Assembly (NCBI RefSeq): GCF_023028225.1
Contig: NZ_CP095482.1
Location: forward strand, 2,666,001 to 2,730,000
Source: Halorientalis litorea
GTDB taxonomy: Archaea > Halobacteriota > Halobacteria > Halobacteriales > Haloarculaceae
Direction of reading: 5' to 3'
DNA: 64,000 nt
A model generated the notes under the pieces. That model was given only the letters and a program-made list of their open reading frames with translations. It was not told the DNA's origin and did not search any database. This document shows, piece by piece, positions 7,771 through 16,178 of this stretch (position 1 is its first letter; every line of letters begins with the position of its first letter). The translations under genes and the position numbers were made by a program.

Positions 7771-8718
7771 CTACGCTACGTCTAGGTCACCCGCGATACG
7801 GTCGAGGGTCTCCAACCCGGTAACCTCGCCGGGCTGGTCGGCGACGCGCCACACCTCGAGGTCCGGAAGCCGCGCGTGGAGGTCATCGATGGCGTCCTCT
7901 TGGACGGCTTTGTTCTCCCGGCAGCGTTCGCAGTCGCCGGGGTCCTCGATGACCTTGTTGACGACGAGTTCGCCGACGGGGACGTCGAACTCCCGGAGTT
8001 GCTCGACGAGGCGGACGGACTCCTCGACGGCCATCGTTTCGGGGATGGTGACCACGCGGAAGGTTGTCGTCGCGGGGTCACGCAGGACCTCCTCGACACG
8101 GGACATGCGCTCGCGCATCTCGGTCATAGCTGTCGGGTCGTCCGTATGCCGGCGGGCCAACAGCCCCATCACCAGCGTCTTCTGGACGTTGACCTTCCGC
8201 TGGACCTGCTCGTGGACCGCTTCCGCTGTCGACAGTGCGTCAGCCATGATGCCGGGTAGGTCGAGGAGTCGGAGCGTGTGGCCGGTGGGGGCAGTGTCGA
8301 AGACGACGTGGTCGTACTCGTCGGTGTCGACGTAGGTCGCTAGCCCGTCCAGTGCTGCGAGCTCGTCGCTGCCGGGGACGATGCCGGAGCTGAACAGGTC
8401 GGCGGCGTTACCGATTCCGTCGTCCTCGCTCTCGAAGTCGACGCCGGTCTCTTCGAGGACATCCTCCATCGTCTCGAAGATTTCTTGATAGCGTTCGAGC
8501 CCGTCGTCGGGGTCGACCTCGACACCGTACAGACGGTCGCGGATCTCCGTCGGCTCGTCACCGACATCGGCATCCACGGAATCGGACAGCGAGTGCGCCG
8601 GGTCCGTCGAGACGACGAGCGTCTCGTGGCCAGCACGGGCCAGTGCCAGCCCGGAGGCCGCTGCGACGGTTGTCTTCCCCACGCCACCTTTCCCACCGTA
8701 GAGGACGAACTCAGTCAC
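7771..8718 (-). CDS. ArsA/Get3-family ATPase
   Basis: A 315-residue ATPase of the ArsA/TRC40/Get3 family, which in archaea is linked to targeting of tail-anchored membrane proteins or to oxyanion handling. It has the deviant Walker A loop GGKGGVGKTT at residues 8-17, with the signature lysine Lys10. The switch regions STDPAHSLSDS and FDTAPTGHTLRLL are conserved. A CxxC pair occurs in DCERCRENK near residue 265, as in Get3, where it binds zinc at the dimer interface. There is only one ATPase half, so it works as a dimer. No arsenite genes are nearby, which favours a Get3-like role. The neighbouring tiny membrane proteins are possible but unproven clients. Confidence 0.9.
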   Translation of the reverse strand: MTEFVLYGGKGGVGKTTVAAASGLALARAGHETLVVSTDPAHSLSDSVDADVGDEPTEIRDRLYGVEVDPDDGLERYQEIFETMEDVLEETGVDFESEDDGIGNAADLFSSGIVPGSDELAALDGLATYVDTDEYDHVVFDTAPTGHTLRLLDLPGIMADALSTAEAVHEQVQRKVNVQKTLVMGLLARRHTDDPTAMTEMRERMSRVEEVLRDPATTTFRVVTIPETMAVEESVRLVEQLREFDVPVGELVVNKVIEDPGDCERCRENKAVQEDAIDDLHARLPDLEVWRVADQPGEVTGLETLDRIAGDLDVA

Positions 8719-8973
8719 ACCTCACGGTGAGGCCTCTCGGAACTTAACTCCGTGTGGGAAACGGCGAACCGCGGACGCTCCACACGGTGCCGCTCAGTGG
8801 CCACGGTCACCGTGGCCGCCCGGTGACGCCAGCCCCAGCAACGGTTCGCACGGATGTGGCCGAATTACACATCTCGAAGACGGCTGTCATCGGCAACTAC
8901 CTCCCGGGACGATTCAATCCACCGCCGTCAGACGGATGTCGTCCAACGGACTCCGCCACTCGGTGGACGGCCG

Positions 8974-9363
8974 TCAGCGCGTGGCTACTGCCGACGCGAC
9001 CACCGCCGTGACGACGCCAGCCCCGCCGGCGATTGGATAGGCAGGGGCGGTCGCGAGTGCGGTACCGAGCGTACCGACGGCTGCCAGCAGGAGCGTGTAT
9101 CCGACGAGGAAGCCGGCGGACAGGAGTACCCCGCGGCGATACCCCTCGGCGACAGCCACACCAAGAGACAGTGCCGGCGGGCCGTACGGGTACAGTGCCC
9201 GCTGGAAGACACCGGTCTGTCCGGTACCCAGTAGTAGCTCGCTGTCGAGGGCGATACCGACCACGATCAAGAGCCCGATGACGTTGATACTCGTCACCCA
9301 CGCCCGCTCGTATCGCGTCTGCTCACTCAGGAACCGTGCCCGAACGCGCTCGACGACCGACAT
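8974..9363 (-). CDS. Small multi-spanning membrane protein, unknown function
   Basis: A 129-residue protein with a charged N-terminus and about four hydrophobic segments. These include SINVIGLLIVVGIALDSELL near residues 25-45, GVLLSAGFLVGYTLLLAAVG near 78-97 and a C-terminal Gly/Ala-rich helix. No motif is recognised. The ATG at 9363 gives a normal positively charged cytoplasmic start (MSVVERVRARFLSEQ). It stands alone between ArsA/Get3 and a region with almost no genes. Confidence 0.65.
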   Translation of the reverse strand: MSVVERVRARFLSEQTRYERAWVTSINVIGLLIVVGIALDSELLLGTGQTGVFQRALYPYGPPALSLGVAVAEGYRRGVLLSAGFLVGYTLLLAAVGTLGTALATAPAYPIAGGAGVVTAVVASAVATR

Positions 9364-9917
9364 AGTCGTTCACAAGTTCCCGACGGACTTAGCAGGCCCG
9401 CTGAGCCCACGCAGTCCGCGAGCGACAACGGACCCCCGACCGCTGTCTATTGCTATCGCTGGAGTGGGCCACTGTGAGCGCGTGGCAGCAGCCGACGACG
9501 GGGGGAGCGAGTGCGACATCGCGCAGTGAGACAGTCCGAACCCAACCGGCGAGCGTGACGACCCCGAGCTCAGCCGCTGCGGGAAGGCTACGTCCGTTCG
9601 TACCGAAGATACCGACCGAGACGAGCTAATTCGCAGGCCGGCACTGACAGTGTCTCGGTGTCCACCAACTAGTCGGGGCCGTCGGCTGCGTGGACGCCGC
9701 CGAGCCGTCGTGCTGGGGGTGTCGAGGTGGCCGTCGACGACTACACGGGTGCAGTCCGTCCGGTCGACGGTAGCGACGACTGTTTCGAGTCGGTCACCGG
9801 GGAAGTGGTACCGGCTGTCGCCGGGGGACCGGCGACGTGTGAGTCGTGATCCGACCGCGACCGGCCGGACGTGCCGTCCCGGGTTCGGTCACGTGACAGG
9901 GGCTGGTGGCCGTGTTC
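9364..9917 (+). other. 554-base region with no convincing gene
   Basis: No long frame here looks coding. A short + strand frame from GTG 9727 to TGA 9849 (about 40 residues, acidic, including VDDYTGAVRPVDGSDD) has haloarchaeal-like composition and could be a micro-gene or gene remnant, but has no supporting promoter or homology that I can name. The rest holds nothing that I can identify. Confidence 0.35.
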
Positions 9918-10025
9918 TCAGTCGTTCCGTGTACTCTCCCACTGTGTTCGGAACTCTATCGCGGCGACCAGACTGATAACGAATCCTGCAGCAATCATCA
10001 GCGTATCCGGATCGATATCTCTCAT
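9918..10025 (-). CDS. One-helix micro membrane protein (35 aa)
   Basis: The reverse strand encodes a 35-residue peptide, MRDIDPDTLMIAAGFVISLV followed by AAIEFRTQWESTRND. It has an acidic N-terminus, one membrane helix and a polar C-terminus, arranged like a designed single-pass protein. Start ATG and stop TGA are intact. No clear TATA box stands at the usual distance. It faces the micro-gene at 10170, and its style matches 7465-7557 and 10170-10286. Function is unknown. Confidence 0.5.
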   Translation of the reverse strand: MRDIDPDTLMIAAGFVISLVAAIEFRTQWESTRND

Positions 10026-10142
10026 ATGGAACGGTATGTGGTTCGACGGTGAAACCATTGGGTGCTGTGTCGGCGTCTGTCTACCCGGATCGCTTCCACG
10101 CTGTGGCGGACTCTCTCACCGACCGCCAGCGGGACAAAGAGA

Positions 10143-10150
10143 CATATGTA
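10143..10150 (+). promoter_or_regulatory. TATA-like box of the 38-aa membrane peptide gene
   Basis: CATATGTA lies about 24 bases before the ATG at 10170. This favours that start over the upstream in-frame ATG at 10146. Confidence 0.4.
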
Positions 10151-10169
10151 TCACACCCGTCCATCCTCT

Positions 10170-10286
10170 ATGTCACTCCTGAACCTCGGGGATACGGGTG
10201 ACGGCGAGCGGACGTTCGCACTCCTGATGCTCGGTCTGTCCGTGGTGATCTTCGCCGTAATACTGTGGAGCGAGCGGCGCGACTGA
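10170..10286 (+). CDS. One-helix micro membrane protein (38 aa)
   Basis: An ATG at 10170 opens a 38-residue frame: polar MSLLNLGDTGDGERT, a hydrophobic helix FALLMLGLSVVIFAVILW, and a charged SERRD tail. The positive and negative tail charges suggest a defined topology. A TATA-like box stands about 24 bases upstream. It lies about 110 bases before the small membrane gene at 10396 on the same strand, so they may be co-expressed. No family is recognised. Confidence 0.6.
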   Translation: MSLLNLGDTGDGERTFALLMLGLSVVIFAVILWSERRD

Positions 10287-10395
10287 GGTGTCGACCGGTG
10301 AGACGACACGACCGGGACTGGGCGGCCCGTGTGATGTCCCAGCCAGTGCCCGGAACAGGCGAAACGACTTGAACTTGGGGTCCGTGTAAGCACGT

Positions 10396-10632
10396 GTGAG
10401 TAGTCCAACTGAAGATCCACCGACCGCAGTAGACGAAATCGACACCGACGGCCTCAGTCCGGCCGTGGTAGCATCCCTCGGGTCCGTCGCTCTCGCGCTG
10501 TACTTCTACTACGTGCGTGGCGACAAGCAGCGGGGCCAGTTTGTCGGCTTCTGGCCCGTCACCATCCTCGCGCTCGCGTCGTACTTCAAGATCGAAGAGA
10601 TCAAACAAGCACTGGCAGACGGAGACGACTGA
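10396..10632 (+). CDS. Small membrane protein with RGDKQRGQFVG motif
   Basis: A 78-residue protein starting at GTG 10396. An acidic N-terminal tail (about 25 residues) precedes one helix (SLGSVALALYFYYV), the polar loop RGDKQRGQFVGFWP near residues 42-55 and a second helix (VTILALASYF), then an acidic amphipathic end. The same loop occurs in a broken copy at 30458-30688, so this is a recurring haloarchaeal small-protein family with a strongly conserved loop. The two-helix hairpin with the charged loop suggests a membrane partner subunit; the role is unknown. Confidence 0.7.
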   Translation: MSSPTEDPPTAVDEIDTDGLSPAVVASLGSVALALYFYYVRGDKQRGQFVGFWPVTILALASYFKIEEIKQALADGDD

Positions 10633-10699
10633 CGCCCTGGCGTCGGAATACGGCTCTCCCCGTTTTTATTTCGCGAGAGAACACAGCCCACAGACGCTG

Positions 10700-10765
10700 A
10701 TGGCCCAGTACGCCGAGGACAGGTACGCCCGACGGTCGCAGTCTACGGACAGCCCCCTGCGGTAG
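10700..10765 (+). CDS. Possible 21-aa micro-ORF
   Basis: A 21-residue frame MAQYAEDRYARRSQSTDSPL follows a T-rich TATA-like stretch (TTTTTATTT near 10663-10671) by about 30 bases, the distance expected of a leaderless gene. It is hydrophilic and has no known family. The promoter could instead serve an untranslated RNA. Confidence 0.25.
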   Translation: MAQYAEDRYARRSQSTDSPLR

Positions 10766-10864
10766 ACGTGTGTCTACCGACGAGAACCGCGCTCAGCGGC
10801 AGTGTCCGACACGATTGACGTGATCATTCCAAACGCGTAATATCGGGTAGCAACGAACCAGTAT

Positions 10865-11926
10865 ATGGAGTGTACAGTTGTCGGCGGCGGTGTGCAGGCA
10901 CTGTCCACGGGTGTCCTGCTCGAGTCCCTCGGACACAGTACCACGATGATAAGTGACGAGTTCGCCTACATCGACGGTTCCGACGACCCGCCAGTCGCGA
11001 CCGATTACGCGGCTGCCTCGGTCTATCCCGTTCAAGTCGAGTCGGAGTACTCCGAGGACGAACTCATTCGCCGCGCCGAGTCGACGTTCGAGCCGTTCTG
11101 GGAGTCGGACGGCGTCCCCGTGCGAAAACACACTCACTACTATCTCTACGAGAACGCTGGTGACCGCCACCTCCCCGACCGGATGGGTGCGCAACCGGTT
11201 TCGCAGTACGACGGTGAGGTACCGACTCGGGCCGGCGAGACGGTCGAAGGTGGCTACGTCTGCGAGGAGTACTTCGTCGAGATGCCCGAGTACGTGCCAC
11301 AGCTCTACCACACTTACAGAGAACTCGGCGGTGACATCGAGCGGCGGACAGTCACGGCCACGGAGGTCGACAATCTCGCCGGCATCGTGTTCAACTGTAC
11401 TGGATACGGGAGCCGAGAGCTGTTCGACGACGACTCGCTTCGGGCGATGAAAGGCCACATCCTACAAGTTCCGTACGAGGACGGACCGCTTCCGTTCTCG
11501 TACACGTACACCCCATCCGGGTACGACGACGAGTACGCGTACATGTATCCCCGGCGAGAAACCGTGCTGTTCGGGGGGTCGTACTTGCCGGGGGATATCG
11601 TCGACGGTCAGTGGGTCGGCGAGAGCCCGGACGACCCGATGACCGTCGATGGCGTGACTATTCCGAGGCGGTTGTACGACGTGACCGCGGACATAATGAG
11701 TGAGTACACCGACATCACGCCGGAACGGATCGACGCGAAGTACGGCTACCGACCGTACCGGGCGGACGGCATGCGCATCGAACGGACGGGCGACATCGTC
11801 CACAACTACGGTCACGGCGGTGCAGGCGTCTCGATGTCGTGGTGGTCGGCACTGCGTGCCGTCAGCTACATCGAGACAGTTTCGGAAGACGTCCTGCCGG
11901 ATGTCGCGGCCGCCGTTGCAGTGTAG
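10865..11926 (+). CDS. FAD-dependent D-amino-acid-oxidase-like oxidoreductase
   Basis: A 353-residue flavoenzyme of the DAO family. The N-terminal dinucleotide-binding fold starts at residue 3 with VVGGGVQALSTGVLLESLGH. The C-terminal flavin-contact motif NYGHGGAGVSMSW near residues 319-331 closely matches the NYGHGG signature of D-amino-acid oxidases, including the aspartate and glycine oxidases. YGYRPYRADGMRIE before it carries the usual substrate Arg. It is 300 bases upstream of thiE on the same strand. Glycine oxidase (ThiO) serves thiazole synthesis in bacteria, but haloarchaea normally use Thi4, so that link is only a possibility. Confidence 0.82.
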   Translation: MECTVVGGGVQALSTGVLLESLGHSTTMISDEFAYIDGSDDPPVATDYAAASVYPVQVESEYSEDELIRRAESTFEPFWESDGVPVRKHTHYYLYENAGDRHLPDRMGAQPVSQYDGEVPTRAGETVEGGYVCEEYFVEMPEYVPQLYHTYRELGGDIERRTVTATEVDNLAGIVFNCTGYGSRELFDDDSLRAMKGHILQVPYEDGPLPFSYTYTPSGYDDEYAYMYPRRETVLFGGSYLPGDIVDGQWVGESPDDPMTVDGVTIPRRLYDVTADIMSEYTDITPERIDAKYGYRPYRADGMRIERTGDIVHNYGHGGAGVSMSWWSALRAVSYIETVSEDVLPDVAAAVAV

Positions 11927-12225
11927 CGGTTTCAGTGGTGTCACGTCACCGGCACTCACGACCCCGGCCACTCGTCCCATACCAGTGAGTACGGGAGCCT
12001 CTCCGTCGGTAGTCGGTCGGGCCGCGACGGACTCAGTGGTCGTGTCCGCGTCCTCAACCTGTTTGCTGACGAGTGGTGCAGTCACGTCGACAGGCCGGTT
12101 CCACGTGAAGACGGGGGACTGCGAGGAGTGGAGCCAGTCTCACCGGGCACAGTCGGCGCGTCTCCTCGATCACGTCTGCTGTGGGACCCGAGTACACTTT
12201 CGGCTGTAGCCCATAGCTCCGACCG
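11927..12225 (+). other. Intergenic region ahead of thiE, possible antisense gene remnant
   Basis: No gene on the + strand. The reverse strand between about 12150 and 11940 reads as an acidic, protein-like stretch (for example PVFTWNRPVDVTAPLVSKQV) without a clean start, running into the antisense of the oxidase. It may be a gene fragment. I see no TPP riboswitch consensus before thiE. Confidence 0.3.
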
Positions 12226-12855
12226 ATGGAACTCGGTACGTACCTCGTCACCGGCGAGGCCCACTCGGCGGGACGGTCGACCGTCGAGGTCGTCGCGGCG
12301 GCCGTTGCCGGCGGCGTCGACATCGTACAGTTGCGCGAGAAAGCGATGCCAGTCCGCGAACGCTACGACGTTGGCCGGCGGGTCCGGGAGACGACTGCAG
12401 AGGCGGGCGTCCCGCTCGTGGTCAACGACAGGATCGACCTCGCGCTGGCACTGAACGCCGACGGCGTTCACCTGGGGGACGAAGACCTCCCGGTGACTGT
12501 TGCCCGCGAGCAACTGGGGTCGGACGCCGTCATCGGTCGGTCTGTCTCGACACCGGCGGCCGCCCGTGAGGCCGAGCGAGCGGGCGCGGACTATCTCGGC
12601 GTCGGTGCGGTCTACGGCACCGACTCGAAGGACACCGACGCCGAGATTGGGCTCGACCCGATTCGAGCGATCGACGATACCGTCGACATCCCCTTCGTGG
12701 GTATCGGCGGTGTGACGCCGACCAACGCTGGGGACGTGGTGACTGCCGGTGCGGACGGGGTCGCCGTCATCTCGGCTATCACACGGGCCGACGACCCCGA
12801 GGCGGCGACTCGTGACTTGGCAGCGACCGTCGCGGCGGGGCGGGACCGACGATGA
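12226..12855 (+). CDS. thiE: Thiamine-phosphate synthase ThiE
   Basis: A 209-residue TIM-barrel enzyme joining hydroxymethylpyrimidine diphosphate and thiazole phosphate carboxylate to thiamine phosphate. Diagnostic segments are VDIVQLREKAM near residue 30, VPLVVNDRIDLALALNADGVHLG near 63-85, with the Asn-Asp pair and the Gly-Val-His-Leu-Gly motif, IGRSVST near 100, and the phosphate loop FVGIGGVTPTNAG near 158-170. In haloarchaea ThiE also occurs fused to ThiD; this is the stand-alone form. The SDR gene starts 19 bases after its stop, so the two may be co-transcribed. Confidence 0.95.
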   Translation: MELGTYLVTGEAHSAGRSTVEVVAAAVAGGVDIVQLREKAMPVRERYDVGRRVRETTAEAGVPLVVNDRIDLALALNADGVHLGDEDLPVTVAREQLGSDAVIGRSVSTPAAAREAERAGADYLGVGAVYGTDSKDTDAEIGLDPIRAIDDTVDIPFVGIGGVTPTNAGDVVTAGADGVAVISAITRADDPEAATRDLAATVAAGRDRR

Positions 12856-12874
12856 CCGCGAGGGGTGTGCCGGC

Positions 12875-13618
12875 GTGACCGAGACTCCAGATCGGGTCGC
12901 GCTTATTACGGGTGCCAGTTCCGGTATCGGTGCGGTGACGGCTCGCCGGTTTGCAGAGGAGGGCACGGCCGTGGTGTTGGCGGCCCGGAACACGGAGCCC
13001 CTCGAAGCGGTCGCCGAGGAGTGCCGCGAACACGGCGTCGCGGCAGTCGCAGTCCCGACCGACGTGACTGAGCCCGACGCCGTCGACACAGTTGTCGAGA
13101 CTGCTGTCGAGCGGTTCGAGCGGCTCGACGTGGCCGTAGTGAACGCGGGCACCGGCGAGACGCGAAACGTCCCGCTGTCTGAGCTACCCCGCGAGCAGTT
13201 CGCGGCCGTCACCGAGACGAACGTCCACGGGGCGTTCTATACGACACGGGCGGCACTACCACACCTCCGCGAGCGTGATGGCGCGCTCGTGTTCGTCGGA
13301 AGCTCGAAGGGGAAGTACCCAAGTACGTCGACGCCGGTGTACGCGGCCTCGAAGTGGTGGGTCCGTGGGTTCGCCGCGAGCGTGGCCGGCCGGGCCGGCC
13401 CAGACGGCGTCGCCGTCACGGTAATCAACCCGACGGGCGTCCCCACGGCGTTCGGGTCCGATTTCCGAGAGTCGACCAACGCCGAGAGCCTCGACCCGAA
13501 AGCCACTGTCGGAGCCGGCGACGTGGCCGACGCGATCGTCTACGCCGCCGGACAAGAGGGGGCGACCGCGGTGGCAGAACTCGATCTCTACCGGCGGGAC
13601 ATCCACGCCCGGTTCTGA
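12875..13618 (+). CDS. Short-chain dehydrogenase/reductase (SDR)
   Basis: A 247-residue classical SDR starting at GTG 12875. The NAD(P) motif ITGASSGIG is at residues 11-19, NAG in VVNAGTG near 91, the catalytic Ser in VFVGSSKGKY near 140, and YAASK near 154-158. AARN after the second strand, ending in Asn rather than an acidic residue, leans toward NADP(H). An alternative upstream frame exists, but this start gives the normal short N-terminus. It follows thiE by 19 bases. The substrate is unknown. Confidence 0.87.
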   Translation: MTETPDRVALITGASSGIGAVTARRFAEEGTAVVLAARNTEPLEAVAEECREHGVAAVAVPTDVTEPDAVDTVVETAVERFERLDVAVVNAGTGETRNVPLSELPREQFAAVTETNVHGAFYTTRAALPHLRERDGALVFVGSSKGKYPSTSTPVYAASKWWVRGFAASVAGRAGPDGVAVTVINPTGVPTAFGSDFRESTNAESLDPKATVGAGDVADAIVYAAGQEGATAVAELDLYRRDIHARF

Positions 13619-13744
13619 GGGTTGAGACTGCCAGCCGACAGATGGCCGGATACGGGCCGCCGACACACGACGACGGGCCGTCCGCTCAGTGCCAGCCGAC
13701 AGCAGATAATTGTACCTCGGCGACATAGTGTCCGGGAGATATCC

Positions 13745-15010
13745 GTGTCGCACACTGACCGAGAGTACGACCTCGTTGTGTGGGGAGCGACTGGCGTGGC
13801 CGGGCGGTTCGTGAGCGACCACCTCACCGAGCGGTACACCGCCGACGACCTCGCGCTCGCGCTGGGTGGCCGCGACGAGGGTCACCTGCGCGATATCGCG
13901 ACCGAACTCAAGGCCCGCACGGACGGGTGGGAGCACATCCCGGTGGTGGTCGGCGACGCGACTGAACCGGCGACGCTCCGGGCTATCGCCGAGGACACGC
14001 ACGTGGTCTGTACGACCGTCGGCCCATACACCGAGTACGGGACGCCGCTGGTCGAGGCCTGTATCGAAGCTGGAACCGACTACTGTGACCTCACTGGCGA
14101 GGTGACGTGGATGCGGAAGACCGTCGACCGGTATCACGATGCGGCGGTCGACGCCGGCGCGCGAATCGTTCACAGCTGTGGGTACGACTCCGTCCCGGCG
14201 GACATCGGGACCCTGCTCGTCCAGTCGTTCGCGACCGAGGCGTTCGACGCGCCGTGTGACCTAGTACGAGTCTACTTGGAGGGCGGGCGTGGCAGTGTCA
14301 GTGGCGGGACGCTGGCCAGCGCGGCGAAACTGTTCGAGGCAGCGTCGGCCGACCCGGTCGCCCGGGAGACACTCCGGGACCCCTACTCGCTGGCCCCGCC
14401 CGGGGAACGCGAGGGCGTCGACACCGGTGAACAGCACCTCCCGCGCCGTGACCCGCTCCGGTCGGACTGGACGGCCCCCTCTCCGATGGCTCCGGTCAAC
14501 GAACGCGTCATCAGGCGCAGCAACGCGTTGCTGGGCTACCCTTGGGGACGGGGCTTCCGCTGTGCCGAGGTGGTCCCTACTGGGGACAGCGTCGGGGGCG
14601 CGGCTGCTGCGGGCAGCATCGCCGCGGCCTTAGGCATCGGGACAGTCGCACTGTCGGCCGGCCCGGTCCGCGAGGCACTACAACGGTTCGTGTTTCCCGA
14701 CCCCGGCGAGGGCCCGTCCCGAGACGAGGCCGAGCAAGGCTATTTTACTGTCCGCCTGCTCGGCCAAGGGACGAACGCAGCGGGTCCGTTCCTCGTCGAG
14801 GGGACCGTCGCCGCCGACCGGGACCCGGGGTACGGTGCCACTGCGATCATGCTCGGCGAGACTGCGATGTGTTTGGTACGAGACGAAACCGACTCCGCGC
14901 TGAACGGCGGCGTGCTGACGCCGGCTTCCGGTATCGGCTATCCGCTGATCGAACGACTCCGCAACGCTGGGATGACCCTTACCGTGCGCGAGGCACCGGA
15001 CGAACCCTGA
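13745..15010 (+). CDS. Saccharopine dehydrogenase-like NAD(P)-binding reductase
   Basis: A 421-residue protein with an N-terminal Rossmann fold beginning DLVVWGATGVAGRFVSDHL. The middle domain has TTVGPYTEYGTPLVEACIEAG and CDLTGE near residues 85-115, which is the pattern of the saccharopine dehydrogenase-like/SCCPDH family. In mycobacteria relatives act as trans-acting enoyl reductases in lipid synthesis, so a role in lipid or isoprenoid reduction is plausible here but is inference only. A hydrophobic stretch near residue 285 (AAGSIAAALGIGTVALSAGP) may contact the membrane. The GTG at 13745 was chosen; no closer upstream start is in frame. Confidence 0.8.
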   Translation: MSHTDREYDLVVWGATGVAGRFVSDHLTERYTADDLALALGGRDEGHLRDIATELKARTDGWEHIPVVVGDATEPATLRAIAEDTHVVCTTVGPYTEYGTPLVEACIEAGTDYCDLTGEVTWMRKTVDRYHDAAVDAGARIVHSCGYDSVPADIGTLLVQSFATEAFDAPCDLVRVYLEGGRGSVSGGTLASAAKLFEAASADPVARETLRDPYSLAPPGEREGVDTGEQHLPRRDPLRSDWTAPSPMAPVNERVIRRSNALLGYPWGRGFRCAEVVPTGDSVGGAAAAGSIAAALGIGTVALSAGPVREALQRFVFPDPGEGPSRDEAEQGYFTVRLLGQGTNAAGPFLVEGTVAADRDPGYGATAIMLGETAMCLVRDETDSALNGGVLTPASGIGYPLIERLRNAGMTLTVREAPDEP

Positions 15011-15072
15011 GGGCAGCTGGACGGACTGGACGGATACGGGGTGTTTTGTTACTCCAAGCCCTGTCTGTGTCC

Positions 15073-15993
15073 ATGAGTGAGTCCCCGGAGACACTGGCGG
15101 ACGTCGCGGACGTCGACTGTACTGGGAAACAAGCCCTCGTCACCGGGTCGACCAGCGGCATCGGACGGGCAGCGGCACTGGCACTGGGCCGGCTCGGGGC
15201 CGATGTCGTCGTCCACGGCCGGGACAGGACCGCTGGTGCAACGGTCGTCGAGGACCTCGGTGCGGTCGGTGCCGAAGGGACATTCGTCGCGGCAGATTTT
15301 ACCGACCTCGACGCAGTCCGCGACCTGGCCGCGACCGTCCGGTCCGAGACCGACGGACTCGATATACTGATAAACAACGCTGGTGGCCTGTTCCGTGACG
15401 GTCGGCTGACCGACCTCGGCGTCGAGCGGACGTTCCATGTCAACCACCTCGCGCCCCTCCTGCTGACAGCCGAGCTTCTCGACCATCTCCAAGACGACGG
15501 CCGTATCGTCACGACTGCGTCGGCAGCACACAAGGGGGCGTCGCTGGACCTCGACCGCGTCGAGGGCGTCGACGACTACTCGGCCATGTGGGCCTACAGC
15601 CACTCCAAGCTCGCAAACGTGCTCTTCGCGGCCGAACTCGGTCGTCGGCTCGACGCCGCCGGCCGGTCACTCACCTCCAACAGTATCCACCCAGGAGCCA
15701 TCCCGGGCAGCGGGTTCAGCCGGTTCCTCCCGGGGCCACTGCCGCGGCTCGTCCAACTGCTCGATGCCGTGCCGGGGGTCACCTCCGTCGCCGACGGTGC
15801 CGCGGAACTGCTGTTTCCGGCCGTCTCGCCCCACGCTGCGGACATCTCCGGTCGGTACTTCTCGGGTCAACAGCCCACGCCCCCTGCCGCTGCCGGGCAG
15901 GACACCGCCGCGGCGCGCCGGCTCTGGGAGTACAGTGCCGACGTTATAGACATCGAGGAACCGCTGCGTGAGGCGGTCCAGAAGTCAGAGTAA
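15073..15993 (+). CDS. Short-chain dehydrogenase/reductase, retinol-dehydrogenase-like
   Basis: A 306-residue SDR of the longer type. It has TGSTSGIG near residues 24-31, NNAGG near 100-104, and the active-site YSHSKLAN near 169-176, preceded by the catalytic Ser in VTTASAAHKG. Length, the HVNHLAPLLLT segment and the long C-terminal extension resemble the retinol dehydrogenase/WW-domain oxidoreductase-like group. GRDR after the second strand suggests NADP(H). It lies 62 bases after the saccharopine-dehydrogenase-like gene on the same strand. The two could modify the same lipid-like substrate, which is inferred. Confidence 0.87.
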   Translation: MSESPETLADVADVDCTGKQALVTGSTSGIGRAAALALGRLGADVVVHGRDRTAGATVVEDLGAVGAEGTFVAADFTDLDAVRDLAATVRSETDGLDILINNAGGLFRDGRLTDLGVERTFHVNHLAPLLLTAELLDHLQDDGRIVTTASAAHKGASLDLDRVEGVDDYSAMWAYSHSKLANVLFAAELGRRLDAAGRSLTSNSIHPGAIPGSGFSRFLPGPLPRLVQLLDAVPGVTSVADGAAELLFPAVSPHAADISGRYFSGQQPTPPAAAGQDTAAARRLWEYSADVIDIEEPLREAVQKSE

Positions 15994-16178
15994 CTTCCCT
16001 CACGTTCGTCGCCTTCGTGGCAACGCTCGCCTCGATTGCTGGCCTCGCGTACCGATGGAGCGTGCGACGGGGACTCGTATCGCCGAGCGGACGCACTCCA
16101 ACCGAGTGGTCGTTCGGAGAGAGACACGGACCCGGTGCCGTCTCCACTCTCATTCCGCACAGTATCTCTCACTGGTCG

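Noticed and set aside
9650-9976. 108-residue + strand frame
   Set aside because: The composition is Arg/Ser/Val-rich with few acidic residues, unlike real haloarchaeal proteins, and it overlaps a better micro-gene on the other strand.
11927-12225. TPP riboswitch upstream of thiE
   Set aside because: I looked for the CTGAGA and ACCTGAT-like conserved parts and saw no convincing pair.
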